From G963663775 sp963663775 (lineage in GTDB: Bacteria; Bacillota; Clostridia; Oscillospirales; Butyricicoccaceae): DNA of 64,000 bases. The DNA is taken from contig OY760624.1 in NCBI GenBank assembly GCA_963663775.1, positions 124,001-188,000 of the forward strand, in the 5' to 3' direction. Below are positions 40,064-49,773 of this stretch, piece by piece (positions within the stretch are counted from its first letter, which is position 1; the number at the start of each line of letters is the position of its first letter). The notes beneath the pieces are model-generated. The model was not told the DNA's origin. It saw nothing but the letters and a program-made list of their open reading frames with translations, and did no database searches. The position numbers were made by a program, and so were the translations under genes.

Positions 40064-40073
40064 GTATTACATA
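40051..40073. promoter_or_regulatory. Palindromic operator over the TA promoter
   Basis: TATGTAGTAC and GTATTACATA (one mismatch) around AAT overlap the -10 box. RelB/RHH-type antitoxins bind such palindromes to repress their own operon. Confidence 0.72.
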
Positions 40074-40090
40074 AGGAAGGGCGTGATTAC

Positions 40091-40312
40091 ATGACTATCT
40101 CGTTGAGATTAAGTGACAACGATGGTCAATTATTTAAGCAATATGCTGCACTATGTGGTTTATCCATCTCCGAGCTGATACGTGTGTCGGTATTGGAGCA
40201 TATCGAACAGGACTGCGACCTACAGGCATATCGACAGGCATTGGATGCTTATGCAGAAGACCCATCGACTTATTCTCTTTCAGAAACCGAAAAGGAGATG
40301 GGTTTTCGATGA
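40091..40312 (+). CDS. RelB/DUF6290-type ribbon-helix-helix antitoxin
   Basis: This 73-residue protein reads TISLRLSDNDGQLFKQYAAL then CGLSISELIRVSVLEHIEQD, the RHH pattern (beta strand with alternating residues followed by two helices). The acidic C-terminus (YAEDPSTYSLSETEKEMGF) wraps the toxin. AAGGAAGG precedes the start. The stop overlaps the toxin start (ATGA). Confidence 0.88.
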   Translation: MTISLRLSDNDGQLFKQYAALCGLSISELIRVSVLEHIEQDCDLQAYRQALDAYAEDPSTYSLSETEKEMGFR

Positions 40313-40584
40313 AATTGCACGTACAATGGACATCACTAGCGAAAAAGCAGCTGTACTCGTTGGACAAACCGTTTGCTGCCTTGATACTTGGTTGGGTACG
40401 CAGCCATTTGGAGCATTGTACCGACCCGTATTTTCATGGCAGCTATCTGTCACCTGATGATGACACTGCATGGAAATATCGTATTGGCATTGGTGGCGAA
40501 TACCGACTTCTCGCTCGCATCCAGCACGATACCATCCTCCTCCTGCAGCTTTGTATTGGACATTCCCTAGAGAATCACGAATGA
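40309..40584 (+). CDS. RelE/ParE-family toxin
   Basis: This 91-residue basic protein reads LHVQWTSLAKKQLYSLDKPF then WKYRIGIGGEYRLLARIQHD, the RelE fold with W.YRIGxYR.L. The C-terminal QLCIGHSLENHE is close to the RelE catalytic end (.. GHR..VY) but is slightly changed. It is expected to be a ribosome-dependent mRNA endonuclease. Its start overlaps the antitoxin stop. Confidence 0.9.
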   Translation: MKLHVQWTSLAKKQLYSLDKPFAALILGWVRSHLEHCTDPYFHGSYLSPDDDTAWKYRIGIGGEYRLLARIQHDTILLLQLCIGHSLENHE

Positions 40585-40606
40585 CGCAAAAAGGAGACGT
40601 GAGTTT

Positions 40607-40993
40607 ATGATAACGCTTGCAATTACGATTTTATTAGCAATCCTAGCTTTTTTCGTCTATATAGCATTGTTTGCTGCCGTATATCTCCATGTTGTAGATG
40701 GTCTTATTATCTCTATGGCAATCGCATATACGCTGCATACCTACGTGCATTGGCATCCTGCGTTCTGTCTGCTCGCCTTCATCGCCAGTTGGATTATTGT
40801 CGCAATGATTCAGCAGCGTAATCTTGGCTATTGGCTGATTTCTGGCTCTTTTTCAATTGGCTATGCCCTAATGACAGCCAAATTGGTATATGACTCCACC
40901 CATCAAGATATGATTTGGGCAAGCGTGTTCGGTAGCCTATCTCTGATTATGTTTGTTGCCCTTCACAAGATGCACAGCCCAAATTATAATTAA
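40607..40993 (+). CDS. Four-helix membrane protein of unknown function
   Basis: This 128-residue protein is nearly all membrane: ITLAITILLAILAFFVYIAL, HVVDGLIISMAIAYTL, AFCLLAFIASWIIVAMI, and GYWLISGSFSIGYALM with SLSLIMFVAL. AAAGGAG precedes ATG 40607. It is 22 bases after the RelE gene, so perhaps co-transcribed. No family recognised. Confidence 0.65.
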   Translation: MITLAITILLAILAFFVYIALFAAVYLHVVDGLIISMAIAYTLHTYVHWHPAFCLLAFIASWIIVAMIQQRNLGYWLISGSFSIGYALMTAKLVYDSTHQDMIWASVFGSLSLIMFVALHKMHSPNYN

Positions 40994-41295
40994 ACTGACA
41001 TAAACTGCATTTATGTCTTGCCTTTTACGCAAAGTTGCGGTAATATAAAAAACGGGGATAAAAAAGTCCCCTCATAGACTATCATCCCCTGGCAGAGATG
41101 ATGGTCATGCGCCAGACAATGAAAAGACCATTGCAGGCTGATGAGAAGACTTATGTAAGTATAACACGCATAAGAAAACTTTTTCAAGGCTTTTCGATGG
41201 GAAACCATTGGAAAGTTATTTTTTTGCGAAATCTGCGTCACACGTTGGACAAGCATCAACCATGGTTTTAGCAGTCGAGAGGCTGTTAATAGTAA

Positions 41296-41976
41296 CCCCC
41301 CGGCTTAGCCGGGGGTTCTTCATATGCGGGCATAGCCCTATGGTACTAGCAGCACCTAAAGGTGCATCGACGGTCTGCCGTCTGCGAAACTTGCTACTGG
41401 CTACCCGTTGAACGGGTCACGATATTCTTTGTTTGTCATTTGGTCCGCTATCTGGTCTTCTTTCAACTGATTTTGAATGTACGCGGCGATTTTCTTTGTA
41501 TTTTTGCCGACCGTATCCACATAATATCCTCTGCACCAGAATGTTCTGTTGCCGTGCTTATATTTTAGATTTGCATGGCGCTGAAAGATCATCAGACTGC
41601 TTTTCCCCTTTAGAAATCCGACAAATCCAGATACGCTTTCTTTAGGTGGTATCTCCACTAACATATGAATGTGATCGGGACACACCTCTGCCTCTATTAT
41701 GTTTACTTGCTTCCATCGGCACAATTCTCGGAGAATTGCACCGATTTCTCTTTTATTTTCCTTATAGAAGATTTGTCTTCTGTATTTTGTTGCAAAGACT
41801 ATGTGATATTTGCAATTCCATCTCGTATGTGCTAAGCTATTGGTGTCATTCATCCGAATGTCCTCCTTTTGATTCTTGGTGCAGTTGGCAGACCGCACTT
41901 CTAGTTTATCAAAAGGAGTTTTTATTTTCTTCCCCTCGCTAAAGCTTTTTTTGTACCACTGGCATAGCCAGTGGAT
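41296..41976. mobile_element. IS200/IS605-family insertion sequence (tnpA only)
   Basis: The element is bounded by terminal palindromes CCCCCCGGC/GCCGGGGG (41296-41316) and CCACTGGC/GCCAGTGG (41956-41974) rather than inverted repeats, typical of Y1-transposase elements. It codes one transposase on the minus strand. Exact ends and target (TTAC-like) need comparison with an empty site. Confidence 0.85.
41401..41853 (-). CDS. tnpA: IS200-like Y1 (HUH) transposase TnpA
   Basis: This 150-residue protein reads WNCKYHIVFATKYRRQIFYK and VCPDHIHMLVEIPPKESVSG with the HUH motif (HIH) and catalytic Tyr in FWCRGYYVDTVGKNTKKIAA. It nicks and joins single-stranded DNA at the terminal palindromes. ATG 41853 follows AGGAGGA; it is full length, so the element may still be active. 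Confidence 0.93.
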   Translation of the reverse strand: MNDTNSLAHTRWNCKYHIVFATKYRRQIFYKENKREIGAILRELCRWKQVNIIEAEVCPDHIHMLVEIPPKESVSGFVGFLKGKSSLMIFQRHANLKYKHGNRTFWCRGYYVDTVGKNTKKIAAYIQNQLKEDQIADQMTNKEYRDPFNG

Positions 41977-42513
41977 TCTTTACAAATAAAAAATCGTGTA
42001 TGCGCTGCAAACACATACACGACCTCTCAACGGGCGAAGCGATGAACATATTAAATTTTGTCGAAGTGTCCCCCTAGCACGGGAAAGTTGAGAGATTTAC
42101 GGCATCTTGACAAAATAATATTCTCCTCAAGCAACGGAGAAGTAGCAGGCCGGACACAATGTGCGCCAAGACATCAGCTTCTGCTAATCGAGCGATAAAA
42201 CACACTGTTTCGCAAAACCGAAATCCTGCACTCAATAATGACACTCGTGGCCCAATAGAAAACCCTTAAATGGGGGGGCGGCGTCGGATCGGAACCGACG
42301 ATCTCTGTGAAGTTTGTATTCACGATTGCATGGAGATAGCGCACTGGAGAAAAACTCACTGTGCGGCTTTGAGGAATCAAGGGAGCAAAAACCCTTATAT
42401 AATGTATATACAGATGTTCTGCCTTTTCTGTAAAGGGGAGGCTGACGTCTTTCTAAAGATACAGCGATACAACAAATAACCACATCTCGAAATATGGTTA
42501 TTTGTTGTATTTC
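41977..42513. other. Region between IS200 and tRNA-Pro
   Basis: No gene. Contains a hairpin at 42003-42030 (CGTGTATG/CATACACG) and a degenerate T-arm-like sequence at 42283-42299 within GC-rich DNA. Confidence 0.4.
42468..42508. terminator. Terminator downstream of tRNA-Pro
   Basis: ACAACAAATAACCA and TGGTTATTTGTTGT pair around CATCTCGAAATA; it lies just past the 3' end of the leftward tRNA. Confidence 0.72.
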
Positions 42514-42589
42514 TGGTCCGAGTGACAGGACTTGAACCTGCGGCCTCTTGACCCCCAGTCAAGCACGCTACCAACTGCGCCACACCCGG
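42514..42589 (-). tRNA. tRNA-Pro (anticodon GGG)
   Basis: The minus strand folds with acceptor CCGGGTG/CACTCGG, D-arm GCGCAGTTGGTAGCGT, anticodon loop CTGGGGG, T-arm GCAGGTTCAAGTCCTGT and encoded CCA; 76 nt. Confidence 0.95.
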
Positions 42590-43031
42590 TTTTACGACTT
42601 TATTATTATATCAAAGCAACACCTACTTGTCAATATAATTTTTCATATCGCTAAGTATTAGCGCATTAAAAAACTGCCACCACGCAAGAACATCGAACAA
42701 TCAATACCCTAGCTGGATTTTTTGATATAGCAAGTCTACGAGCGCAACAAAGGAATATCCCGTTGCATGGCACGAAAATTACGCATCCCTCTGAATGAGC
42801 ATATCGAGAATAATGACAAAACAAAAGCACATAAAAAGTGATACATAGGCAAAATGAACATCTGCTATCAAACCTCTCAAAGACTGATACAGGACGCAGG
42901 AGTTGCGGAAGTCTTACAACCTGCATTCACACATCTTATAAATTATCTCTTTACTTTATGGTCAAAATAGAATAAAATGAACTTATATAGAATATACGAT
43001 AACTTAACTAGGAAAAGAAGGTGTTACTCTT
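42590..43031. other. Intergenic region upstream of the flavodiiron gene
   Basis: AT-rich; I see no supported gene, only the upstream region of fprA with AAGAAGGTG as ribosome site. Confidence 0.4.
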
Positions 43032-44243
43032 ATGTATTGCGTAAAATCCATCACAGAAGATGCCTACTGGATTGGTGGCAGCGACCGTCGTCTGGCATTG
43101 TTTGAAAATGTATTTCCCATCACACGCGGTGTTTCCTACAATGCCTATCTGGTCATGGATGAAAAAACGGTACTGTTAGATTCTGTGGATGCAGCCATCA
43201 GCGGTCAGTTTTTTGAAAATCTGGCGCATGTTTTGGGCGAAAAGCCACTTGATTATGTCATCATCAATCATGTAGAGCCAGACCACTGTGCGATGCTGCA
43301 CGATATTATTTTGCAGTATCCTAATGTACAGGTGGTTGGCAACGCCAGAACCATCTCGATGATTCATCAATTTTTTGAATTCGACATTCATGACCGTGTT
43401 GTGGTTGTGAAGGAGGGCGAAACCCTTTGCACGGGTCGCCATACCTTCTCTTTCTGGATGGCTCCCATGGTGCACTGGCCGGAAGTCATGGTTACCTACG
43501 ATGCAACGGATAAAGTGCTTTACTCTGCCGATGCTTTCGGTACATTTGGTGCCATGAATGGCAATTTGTTTGCCGATGAAATCGATTTTGAGCATGAGTG
43601 GTTGGATGATTCCCGCCGATATTACACCAATATTTGCGGAAAATATGGTGCTCAAGTGCAAGCACTTCTCAATAAAGCTGCTGCATTAGACATCCAGAAA
43701 ATCTGCCCGCTGCACGGACCTGTTTGGCGTGAAAACATCGGTTGGTATATTGATAAATATCAAAAATGGAGCACTTTTACCCCCGAATCACAGTCCGTCA
43801 TGATTGCTTATGGCTCCGTTTACGGCAACACTGAAAACGCTGCCAATCTGCTCGCTTCCCTATTGGCGGATGCTGGCATTCAGCACATTGCGATGTATGA
43901 TGTTTCCACAACTCACCCTTCCGTGATTGTTTCAGAAAGCTTCCGCTGCAGTCATTTGGTGTTTGCCTCCTCCACCTACAACGGCGGCATTTTCTGCAAT
44001 ATGGAAACTGCTTTGTTGGATTTGAAGGCACACAATCTGCAAAATCGCAAAGTTGCGCTATTGCAAAATGGTTCTTGGGCACCGACTGCCGGCAACCAAA
44101 TGCGTGACATTTTTGCTTCAATGAAAAATATCACATTGTTTGACCAAATGGTCACAATCAAATCCTCTGTCAAGGAAGCACAAATGGAAGAAATTCGCAC
44201 CTTAGCAGCACAAATTGCGCAGGATGTACTGTCTTCCAAATAA
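43032..44243 (+). CDS. fprA: A-type flavoprotein (flavodiiron protein), O2/NO reductase
   Basis: This 403-residue protein has a metallo-beta-lactamase-like diiron domain with ligands His80, Glu82, Asp84, His85 (NHVEPDHC), a His in MVHWPE, Asp in SADAFG and His in PLHGP. A flavodoxin domain follows from about residue 255 (MIAYGSVYGNTENAANLLAS for FMN). It reduces O2 to water or NO to N2O, protecting an anaerobe. It is the standard class A form without a rubredoxin domain. Single gene with a terminator behind it. Confidence 0.94.
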   Translation: MYCVKSITEDAYWIGGSDRRLALFENVFPITRGVSYNAYLVMDEKTVLLDSVDAAISGQFFENLAHVLGEKPLDYVIINHVEPDHCAMLHDIILQYPNVQVVGNARTISMIHQFFEFDIHDRVVVVKEGETLCTGRHTFSFWMAPMVHWPEVMVTYDATDKVLYSADAFGTFGAMNGNLFADEIDFEHEWLDDSRRYYTNICGKYGAQVQALLNKAAALDIQKICPLHGPVWRENIGWYIDKYQKWSTFTPESQSVMIAYGSVYGNTENAANLLASLLADAGIQHIAMYDVSTTHPSVIVSESFRCSHLVFASSTYNGGIFCNMETALLDLKAHNLQNRKVALLQNGSWAPTAGNQMRDIFASMKNITLFDQMVTIKSSVKEAQMEEIRTLAAQIAQDVLSSK

Positions 44244-44285
44244 TCGCTACTTTATCTGTGATTGTTAGATGTCTTTTTTCTCGAT

Positions 44286-44322
44286 AAAAAGCACCGCCAC
44301 AAATTTGTGGCGGTGCTTTTTG
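44286..44322. terminator. Terminator shared by fprA and the SLH gene
   Basis: AAAAAGCACCGCCACAAA pairs with TTTGTGGCGGTGCTTTTT; it works in both directions for these convergent genes. Confidence 0.92.
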
Positions 44323-44351
44323 CCGTTTGGTGTATCATCATATACTTTTTG

Positions 44352-46448
44352 TTATCTGCTCATGAAATTATACAGTAAGATAGCAGCTTGTACACGTGTA
44401 GCAATGGCATTTGGATGGAACACACCATTTTCATCGCCATTTACCAGTCCCAATCCCTGCGCTGTTGCCACATAACCATAATACTGCTGTGGGATGCTAC
44501 TTTCATCTGCAAATCGACAGCGATAAATCTCTGCTATGTCTGCAGTACGTCCATATCCCGTCGCATCAATCATGATTTTGACCATTGCCGCACGAGTCAA
44601 CTCCTGATTCGGTGCATACTCCGCCTCTGTCAGCATACCATAATCGTATGCACGTGCATAAATGTATGCCAACTCATCCGCGTCATCGGGGTCATAGGCT
44701 TCGCCCTGTGCACTGAGCAGCAGCACCAAAAAATCCTTCTGTATCAATTTTTTTTGCGGCTCGAAGGTATCGCTCAAATATCCAACACCATATGCCGCTA
44801 ACTTCGCAATTTCCGGATATCTACTCGCTTCAATGTCACTGTATCCAATCGAAGATGTCTCTTGTTCATCTGTTAAACACAAGGTGTTATCCTTTGCATA
44901 TACACCATAGCAATTTTCTTCCATTTCCGCTTGATATACCAGTTTCCATTCATACACAAACTCATATCCCAATTTTTCATATGCAGGATAGCTACGGCTG
45001 CTAACCGGCACATCCAAATAGGACAATGAAACTGTATGTGCATTAAAATATGTTTGCTGTGCCTGCGCTTGTGTCGTCAAAACGTCTGCGCTTGCAAAGG
45101 TGGTATCCTCATCCCAATAGCTTGAGAAGGAATCAATGACGCTATCCTCGCCATGCATGCCCACTATAATATATTGTTCTGGAAAAGCATATCCGTTCAC
45201 CTGACGGGCATAGGTCTGTACCAGAGAACCATTCCAACTGCGAGAGGAATCCCAAAGTGCGGTTTGCGAAACGGTATCCGGTGCATATTCCTCCAAAAAA
45301 GTCTGTATCGTTTGCTGCTGTGCAGTGGTCAACGCAGCAGTTTCCGTGTCTGCATCGCTATAATATGTGTACAAGGACAATAACTTGCCGGTTTTTGCAT
45401 CGACAGTCACATCTTTATAGATGCCTTCTCCGTTTTTCTCTTTCATGAAAAACATGTCACAGGTTACCGATTCATCGTCTGCATCCACCCAATAGTTTGT
45501 GCTGTTTAAGGTATAGGAAGAAAGCCCCAGCACTGCAATATCATCCAATTGCTGCTCTAGTTCTTCTTCTGAACGGACTTCTTTCAGTAAATCTGCCCCC
45601 AGCTGTTCCGCATCTGTCAAGCCGCCATCCCTATCGGATGTAGCAAAACCTGAATCTCCCATACCATACTCACCCTGCGAGAGCAACTGCGAATAATTAA
45701 CGGTTTCTCCTGTCTGCGCATCAACATAATAGCTGTCATACGATGTTGGCATATACAGCAGTTCTGCATGATTTCCTTCGCTGCCCCATGTGCTGTATTG
45801 CAACCGCAGCTGCATCGTATCCTGCAGTGCGTTCGCTGCCACAGTCTGTTGTACTGTAGGGGTTGCCGCAGGAATGCCAGACACACACTGCATATCCATT
45901 CTCATATAGGATAAAACGGCCAAATCTGTCGAAGCAACATTCATACTAATCCAACTAGGTGACTTGATACCATTACAGTAAATGGTTCCATATACATCTG
46001 TGCTTTCTGTTTCAAATGCAATCATTCGGTCATCATCTTCTGTGAAAACAACGGTTTCATTTGATTTTAATACTTTGTTTGCAAACTGCTCGGCCGCCTG
46101 CTGTATCTCATCGAAGTTCTTTTCAGGAAACGTCGGCGCATATTCATCATAGTTATAGGATGGTGTATCTGACCGATACAGATAATACGAAAGAATCGTG
46201 CCATCCTCGTCCGTCACAATATCCAATTCCTGTGCTTCCGATTGCCAATATAAATTCCACTGATGGTTCATATCACCGGAAGATTCTTCTCCATAAAAGT
46301 CCGTATATGTATCGCTAATATCGATTTGCTGTTTCACTTTCTGCACAATTGCAGCTAACTGCTGGTCTTTTGTGTCCGTGACAGCACCCGCGGCGCACAC
46401 TTGTCCCAAAAAACACAACAATAAAATGCTGGTAAACAATCGCTTCAT
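44352..46448 (-). CDS. Exported YcdB-like protein with C-terminal S-layer homology domains
   Basis: This 698-residue protein starts at ATG 46448 (AAGGAGG) with signal peptide RLFTSILLLCFLGQVCAAGA. Two YcdB/YcdC-like repeats follow (YYVDAQTGETVNYSQLLSQG, YKDVTVDAKTGKLLSLYTYY), which resemble PepSY-type modules. The C-terminal 170 residues hold two or three SLH motifs (YGVGYLSDTFEPQKKLIQKD, YAPNQELTRAAMVKIMIDAT, GLVNGDENGVFHPNAIATRV). It is anchored to secondary cell-wall polymer. Such proteins are thought to regulate wall proteases; the role here is unknown. Confidence 0.87.
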   Translation of the reverse strand: MKRLFTSILLLCFLGQVCAAGAVTDTKDQQLAAIVQKVKQQIDISDTYTDFYGEESSGDMNHQWNLYWQSEAQELDIVTDEDGTILSYYLYRSDTPSYNYDEYAPTFPEKNFDEIQQAAEQFANKVLKSNETVVFTEDDDRMIAFETESTDVYGTIYCNGIKSPSWISMNVASTDLAVLSYMRMDMQCVSGIPAATPTVQQTVAANALQDTMQLRLQYSTWGSEGNHAELLYMPTSYDSYYVDAQTGETVNYSQLLSQGEYGMGDSGFATSDRDGGLTDAEQLGADLLKEVRSEEELEQQLDDIAVLGLSSYTLNSTNYWVDADDESVTCDMFFMKEKNGEGIYKDVTVDAKTGKLLSLYTYYSDADTETAALTTAQQQTIQTFLEEYAPDTVSQTALWDSSRSWNGSLVQTYARQVNGYAFPEQYIIVGMHGEDSVIDSFSSYWDEDTTFASADVLTTQAQAQQTYFNAHTVSLSYLDVPVSSRSYPAYEKLGYEFVYEWKLVYQAEMEENCYGVYAKDNTLCLTDEQETSSIGYSDIEASRYPEIAKLAAYGVGYLSDTFEPQKKLIQKDFLVLLLSAQGEAYDPDDADELAYIYARAYDYGMLTEAEYAPNQELTRAAMVKIMIDATGYGRTADIAEIYRCRFADESSIPQQYYGYVATAQGLGLVNGDENGVFHPNAIATRVQAAILLYNFMSR

Positions 46449-46550
46449 ATAAGCCTCCTTCTCCGAATCATTATATTTTACCCCTATCATATACCCATCA
46501 TACCGCAAAAGGACAGCTCTCGTCAACTCCTTTTGGAGAATTTTTCAAAT

Positions 46551-46582
46551 AAAAAAAGCCTGGCAAAAGCCAGACTTTTTTT
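46551..46582. terminator. Terminator of the 4-hydroxybutyrate/butyrate cluster
   Basis: AAAAAAAGCCTGGC and GCCAGACTTTTTTT pair around AAAA just past hbd, at the end of the leftward cluster. Confidence 0.87.
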
Positions 46583-46601
46583 ATTTGAAGCTACGCTGCA
46601 A

Positions 46602-47477
46602 TTACTTCTCCGGTGAAATTTCCTTGCCATTTTCATCATAGTCAAAGAAGCCCTTACCGCTCTTTACACCGAGATAGCCTGCACGTACCATTTTGCGAAG
46701 CAACGGATGCGGACGATACTTCGGGTCACCTGTTTCGTTATGAATGGTTTCCATAATTGCCAAATTGACATCATGTCCCACCAAATCAGCTGTATGCAAC
46801 GGACCCGACTTCATGCCAGCACCGAGCTGCATTGCCAAATCAATATCTGCTGCACTTGCCAGCCCATCCGCCAAAATACCGATGGCTTCGTTCATCATCG
46901 GAATCAGCATACGGTTGACAACAAATCCAGGACCTTCATCGACTTCAATCGGGGTCTTGCCAACCTGCTTCATCAGTTCGAATGCAAAATTGAAGGTATC
47001 ATCCGAAGTTTGAATTGCACGGACAACCTCCACCAACTTCATAATCGGTGCCGGATTGAAGAAATGACAGCCAACAAACTTACCTGCACGGTGCGGAATC
47101 GCAGCCGCCATCTCTGTGATGGACATTGCAGACGTATTGGAAGCAAACACCGTGTTATCCGGGCAAATTTCGTCCAGCTCTTTCAGCAGAGCCTTCTTAA
47201 TATCCATGCGCTCCACGATAACTTCGATAACAAAGTCTGCATCCTTTGCATAGGTCTTATCTGTGGTTGCAATCAAGCGTTTTTTGCAGTCCTCTGCGAA
47301 TTCTGCTGTGATTTTTTCCTTTTTGGTCAGAAACTCAATGCCGCCGTAAATGCGTTTTTTGCCTGCTTCAACGAAGCGGTCTGCAATGTCGCAAAGCACA
47401 ACATCGTGCCCACCGGTCACAAATACCTGCGCAATGCCGGCACCCATCATGCCTGCTCCGAATACACAAATTTTCAT
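46602..47477 (-). CDS. hbd: 3-hydroxybutyryl-CoA dehydrogenase
   Basis: This 291-residue enzyme has the Rossmann loop KICVFGAGMMGAGIAQVFVT, SNTSAMSITEMAAAIPHRAG, catalytic His in VGCHFFNPAPIMKLVEVV, and the C-terminal dimer helix with GPGFVVNRMLIPMMNEAIGI. It reduces acetoacetyl-CoA to (S)-3-hydroxybutyryl-CoA, or the reverse. Last gene of the cluster, 49 bases after crt. Length normal for clostridial Hbd (about 282). Confidence 0.95.
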   Translation of the reverse strand: MKICVFGAGMMGAGIAQVFVTGGHDVVLCDIADRFVEAGKKRIYGGIEFLTKKEKITAEFAEDCKKRLIATTDKTYAKDADFVIEVIVERMDIKKALLKELDEICPDNTVFASNTSAMSITEMAAAIPHRAGKFVGCHFFNPAPIMKLVEVVRAIQTSDDTFNFAFELMKQVGKTPIEVDEGPGFVVNRMLIPMMNEAIGILADGLASAADIDLAMQLGAGMKSGPLHTADLVGHDVNLAIMETIHNETGDPKYRPHPLLRKMVRAGYLGVKSGKGFFDYDENGKEISPEK

Positions 47478-47526
47478 ATTCCTAAAGTTCTCCTTTTAGT
47501 CGTCCGTACGTTCCGATTCGCAAAAA

Positions 47527-48357
47527 TTACTTGCCAGTGAATGCGTGCTTTTCAGGACCCTTTTTCTTTTCCACAAAGTCAGTCATGCCGTTCTTCTGGT
47601 CAACGGTGCCAAAGCACTGCGCAAAGCAGTTTGCTTCAAACTTCAGTGCGGTGTCAATGTCGGTCTGCATGCCCATGTTGACAGCTTCCTTGCACAAAGC
47701 CACTGCAACCGGTGCCTGCTTTGCAATTTTGCCTGCCAGCTTCATTGCTTCGTCCATCAAATCCGCATAAGCATATACATTGTTGACAAGACCCATTGCC
47801 AATGCGTCCTGTGCGGTGTAGTTTGCACGGCCGGTATAAAGCATCTCCTTTGCTTTTCCCATGCCGACCAAACGTGCCAGACGCTGGGTACCGCCGCAGC
47901 CTGGTGTGATGCCCAAGCCCACTTCCGGCTGACCAAAAACGGCATTTTCAGAGCAAATACGAATGTCAGCGCACATTGCCAGTTCGCATCCGCCGCCCAA
48001 GCAGAAACCGTTGATTGCTGCAATTACAGGCACCTTGAAGTTTTCCAGCTTACGGCAGATATTGTTGCCATCGTTGCCAAAGAACTTGCCGCCTGCAACG
48101 TCCAAATCCTTCATCTGTGCAATGTCAGCACCTGCAACAAAGGACTGCTTTTCCGGCACAATATTGCCTTCTTTATCAACACGTGCAGAACCGGTCATGA
48201 CCACGCAGCGAATGTCTTCCATTGCAGAAATCTGGTCCAGTGCGGCATCCAGCTCATGATAAACAGAAGTGTTCAGTGCGTTGAGTGCCTTCGGACGATT
48301 GATGGTGAGAATAGCAACCTGTCCCTGTTGCTCCACTAAAATCTGTGCTTCGGACAT
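47527..48357 (-). CDS. crt: 3-hydroxybutyryl-CoA dehydratase (crotonase)
   Basis: This 276-residue crotonase reads VAILTINRPKALNALNTSVY, an oxyanion region FVAGADIAQM and AAINGFCLGGGCELAMCADI. The catalytic Glu pair sits in PEVGLGITPGCGGTQRLARL. An insertion at residues 58-70 (ARVDKEGNIVPEKQSF) is longer than in Clostridium acetobutylicum Crt. It interconverts crotonyl-CoA and 3-hydroxybutyryl-CoA. A hairpin separates it from thl. Confidence 0.95.
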   Translation of the reverse strand: MSEAQILVEQQGQVAILTINRPKALNALNTSVYHELDAALDQISAMEDIRCVVMTGSARVDKEGNIVPEKQSFVAGADIAQMKDLDVAGGKFFGNDGNNICRKLENFKVPVIAAINGFCLGGGCELAMCADIRICSENAVFGQPEVGLGITPGCGGTQRLARLVGMGKAKEMLYTGRANYTAQDALAMGLVNNVYAYADLMDEAMKLAGKIAKQAPVAVALCKEAVNMGMQTDIDTALKFEANCFAQCFGTVDQKNGMTDFVEKKKGPEKHAFTGK

Positions 48358-48405
48358 GATGATGACTTCCTTTCAAAATGGTGTACATTAAAAATTGTAA
48401 TGAAG

Positions 48406-48436
48406 GCGAGGAGGCGTTTTTTTGCGCCTCGCTCGT
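48406..48436. terminator. Hairpin between thl and crt
   Basis: GGCGAGGAGGCG pairs with CGCCTCGCTCGTC-type sequence around a T7 loop. It may end thl transcripts partially or stabilise a processed message. Confidence 0.62.
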
Positions 48437-48464
48437 CTAATCTATCAAATTGCCAGCGGAAATA

Positions 48465-49652
48465 TTACTTGCAGAGTTCGTCGCGTTCTACGATGATTGC
48501 TTCGCCCATACCGCCGCCGATGCACATGGTTGCCAAGCCGATGGTAACATCACGCTTCACCATTTCATGCAGCAAAGTGGTGGTGATACGGCTGCCTGCC
48601 GCACCAATCGGGTGACCCAGTGCAATTGCGCCGCCGTTTACATTAACCTTGCTCATATCAAAGCCCAAGGTATTGTTCACTGCGCAAGCCTGTGCTGCAA
48701 ATGCTTCGTTAGATTCAATCAGCTCGAGGTCTGCAACGGTCATGTTTGCACGAGCCAATGCCTGCTTCACGGATTCAATCGGACCAACACCCATGATGGA
48801 CGGGTCACAGCCAACAGAACCAAAGGAACGAATCTTCGCCAGCGGCTTGAGGCCATGTGCCTTGACAAATTCTTCTGATGCAATCATCAGAGATGCAGCC
48901 GCATCGTTGATGCCGGATGCGTTACCCGCGGTAACGGTGCCATCCTTCTTAAATACCGTCTTCAAACCTGCCAGAGATTCCAGTGTAGTGCCCTTACGTG
49001 CATGTTCATCGGTATCAAACACAACGGTGCCCTTACGGCTCTTGATTTCCACCGGAACGATTTCATCCTTAAAACGACCGCTTTCAATCGCTGCAATTGC
49101 ACGGTTCTGGCTTTCCAGTGCCACAGCATCCTGCATTTCACGGGTGATGCCATACTGCTCTGCAACATTTTCAGCGGTTACGCCCATATGATACTGATTG
49201 AATACATCCCAAACGCCATCATAGACCATGTAGTCCACCATCTTGATGTCGTTCATGCGAGCGCCCCAACGTGCTTCGCGGCAGATATACGGTGCACCGG
49301 ACATGGATTCCGCACCGCCTGCCAAAATGCACTTGTCATCGCCAGAACGGATAATCTGAGATGCCAAGGACAATGCACGCATGGAAGATGCACAAACCTT
49401 GTTGACGGTCATTGCCGGTGTGGTGATCGGCAGACCTGCACCAATCATAATCTGGCGTGCAATGTTCTGACCTACGCCTGCAGAAAGCACTTGACCGAAG
49501 ATCACTTCGTCAATTTCCTTCATGTCGACACCAGCGCGCTCAATAGCACCCTTTGCTGCGGTGACACCCAGTGTTGCTGCCGGCACATCACGCAGCGTCT
49601 TGCCATAAGAGCCAATCGCAGTACGAGCAGCAGATACGATATAAACGTTCAT
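48465..49652 (-). CDS. thl: Acetyl-CoA C-acetyltransferase (thiolase)
   Basis: This 395-residue thiolase has the nucleophilic Cys in VNKVCASSMRALSLA, the His in VNVNGGAIALGHPIGAAGSR and the second Cys in MCIGGGMGEAIIVE. It condenses two acetyl-CoA to acetoacetyl-CoA or cleaves it. With crt and hbd it links crotonyl-CoA to acetyl-CoA. Confidence 0.95.
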   Translation of the reverse strand: MNVYIVSAARTAIGSYGKTLRDVPAATLGVTAAKGAIERAGVDMKEIDEVIFGQVLSAGVGQNIARQIMIGAGLPITTPAMTVNKVCASSMRALSLASQIIRSGDDKCILAGGAESMSGAPYICREARWGARMNDIKMVDYMVYDGVWDVFNQYHMGVTAENVAEQYGITREMQDAVALESQNRAIAAIESGRFKDEIVPVEIKSRKGTVVFDTDEHARKGTTLESLAGLKTVFKKDGTVTAGNASGINDAAASLMIASEEFVKAHGLKPLAKIRSFGSVGCDPSIMGVGPIESVKQALARANMTVADLELIESNEAFAAQACAVNNTLGFDMSKVNVNGGAIALGHPIGAAGSRITTTLLHEMVKRDVTIGLATMCIGGGMGEAIIVERDELCK

Positions 49653-49773
49653 GTGAAAATTCTCCTTTATTGTTCATGCAGCACGATAGCTGCTTGGTTG
49701 AAGTATCTATCCGAAACCGTGCACTATGCTGATGAACAGCCATCGTTACAGCAATTTCATGAAAATGAGGATT

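Noticed and set aside
42274..42345. Possible tRNA gene on the minus strand (T-arm-like GTCGG TTCCGAT CCGAC, anticodon-like GTGAA TACAAAC TTCAC)
   Set aside because: T-loop lacks the conserved A58/R57 pattern, position 33 is not T, and acceptor stem does not close. At best a decayed tRNA or tRNA-like remnant.
47545..48339. Long rightward frames opposite crt, thl, CoA-transferase and abfD
   Set aside because: They lie antisense to well-conserved enzymes, are Cys/His/Leu-rich shadows, and lack ribosome sites.
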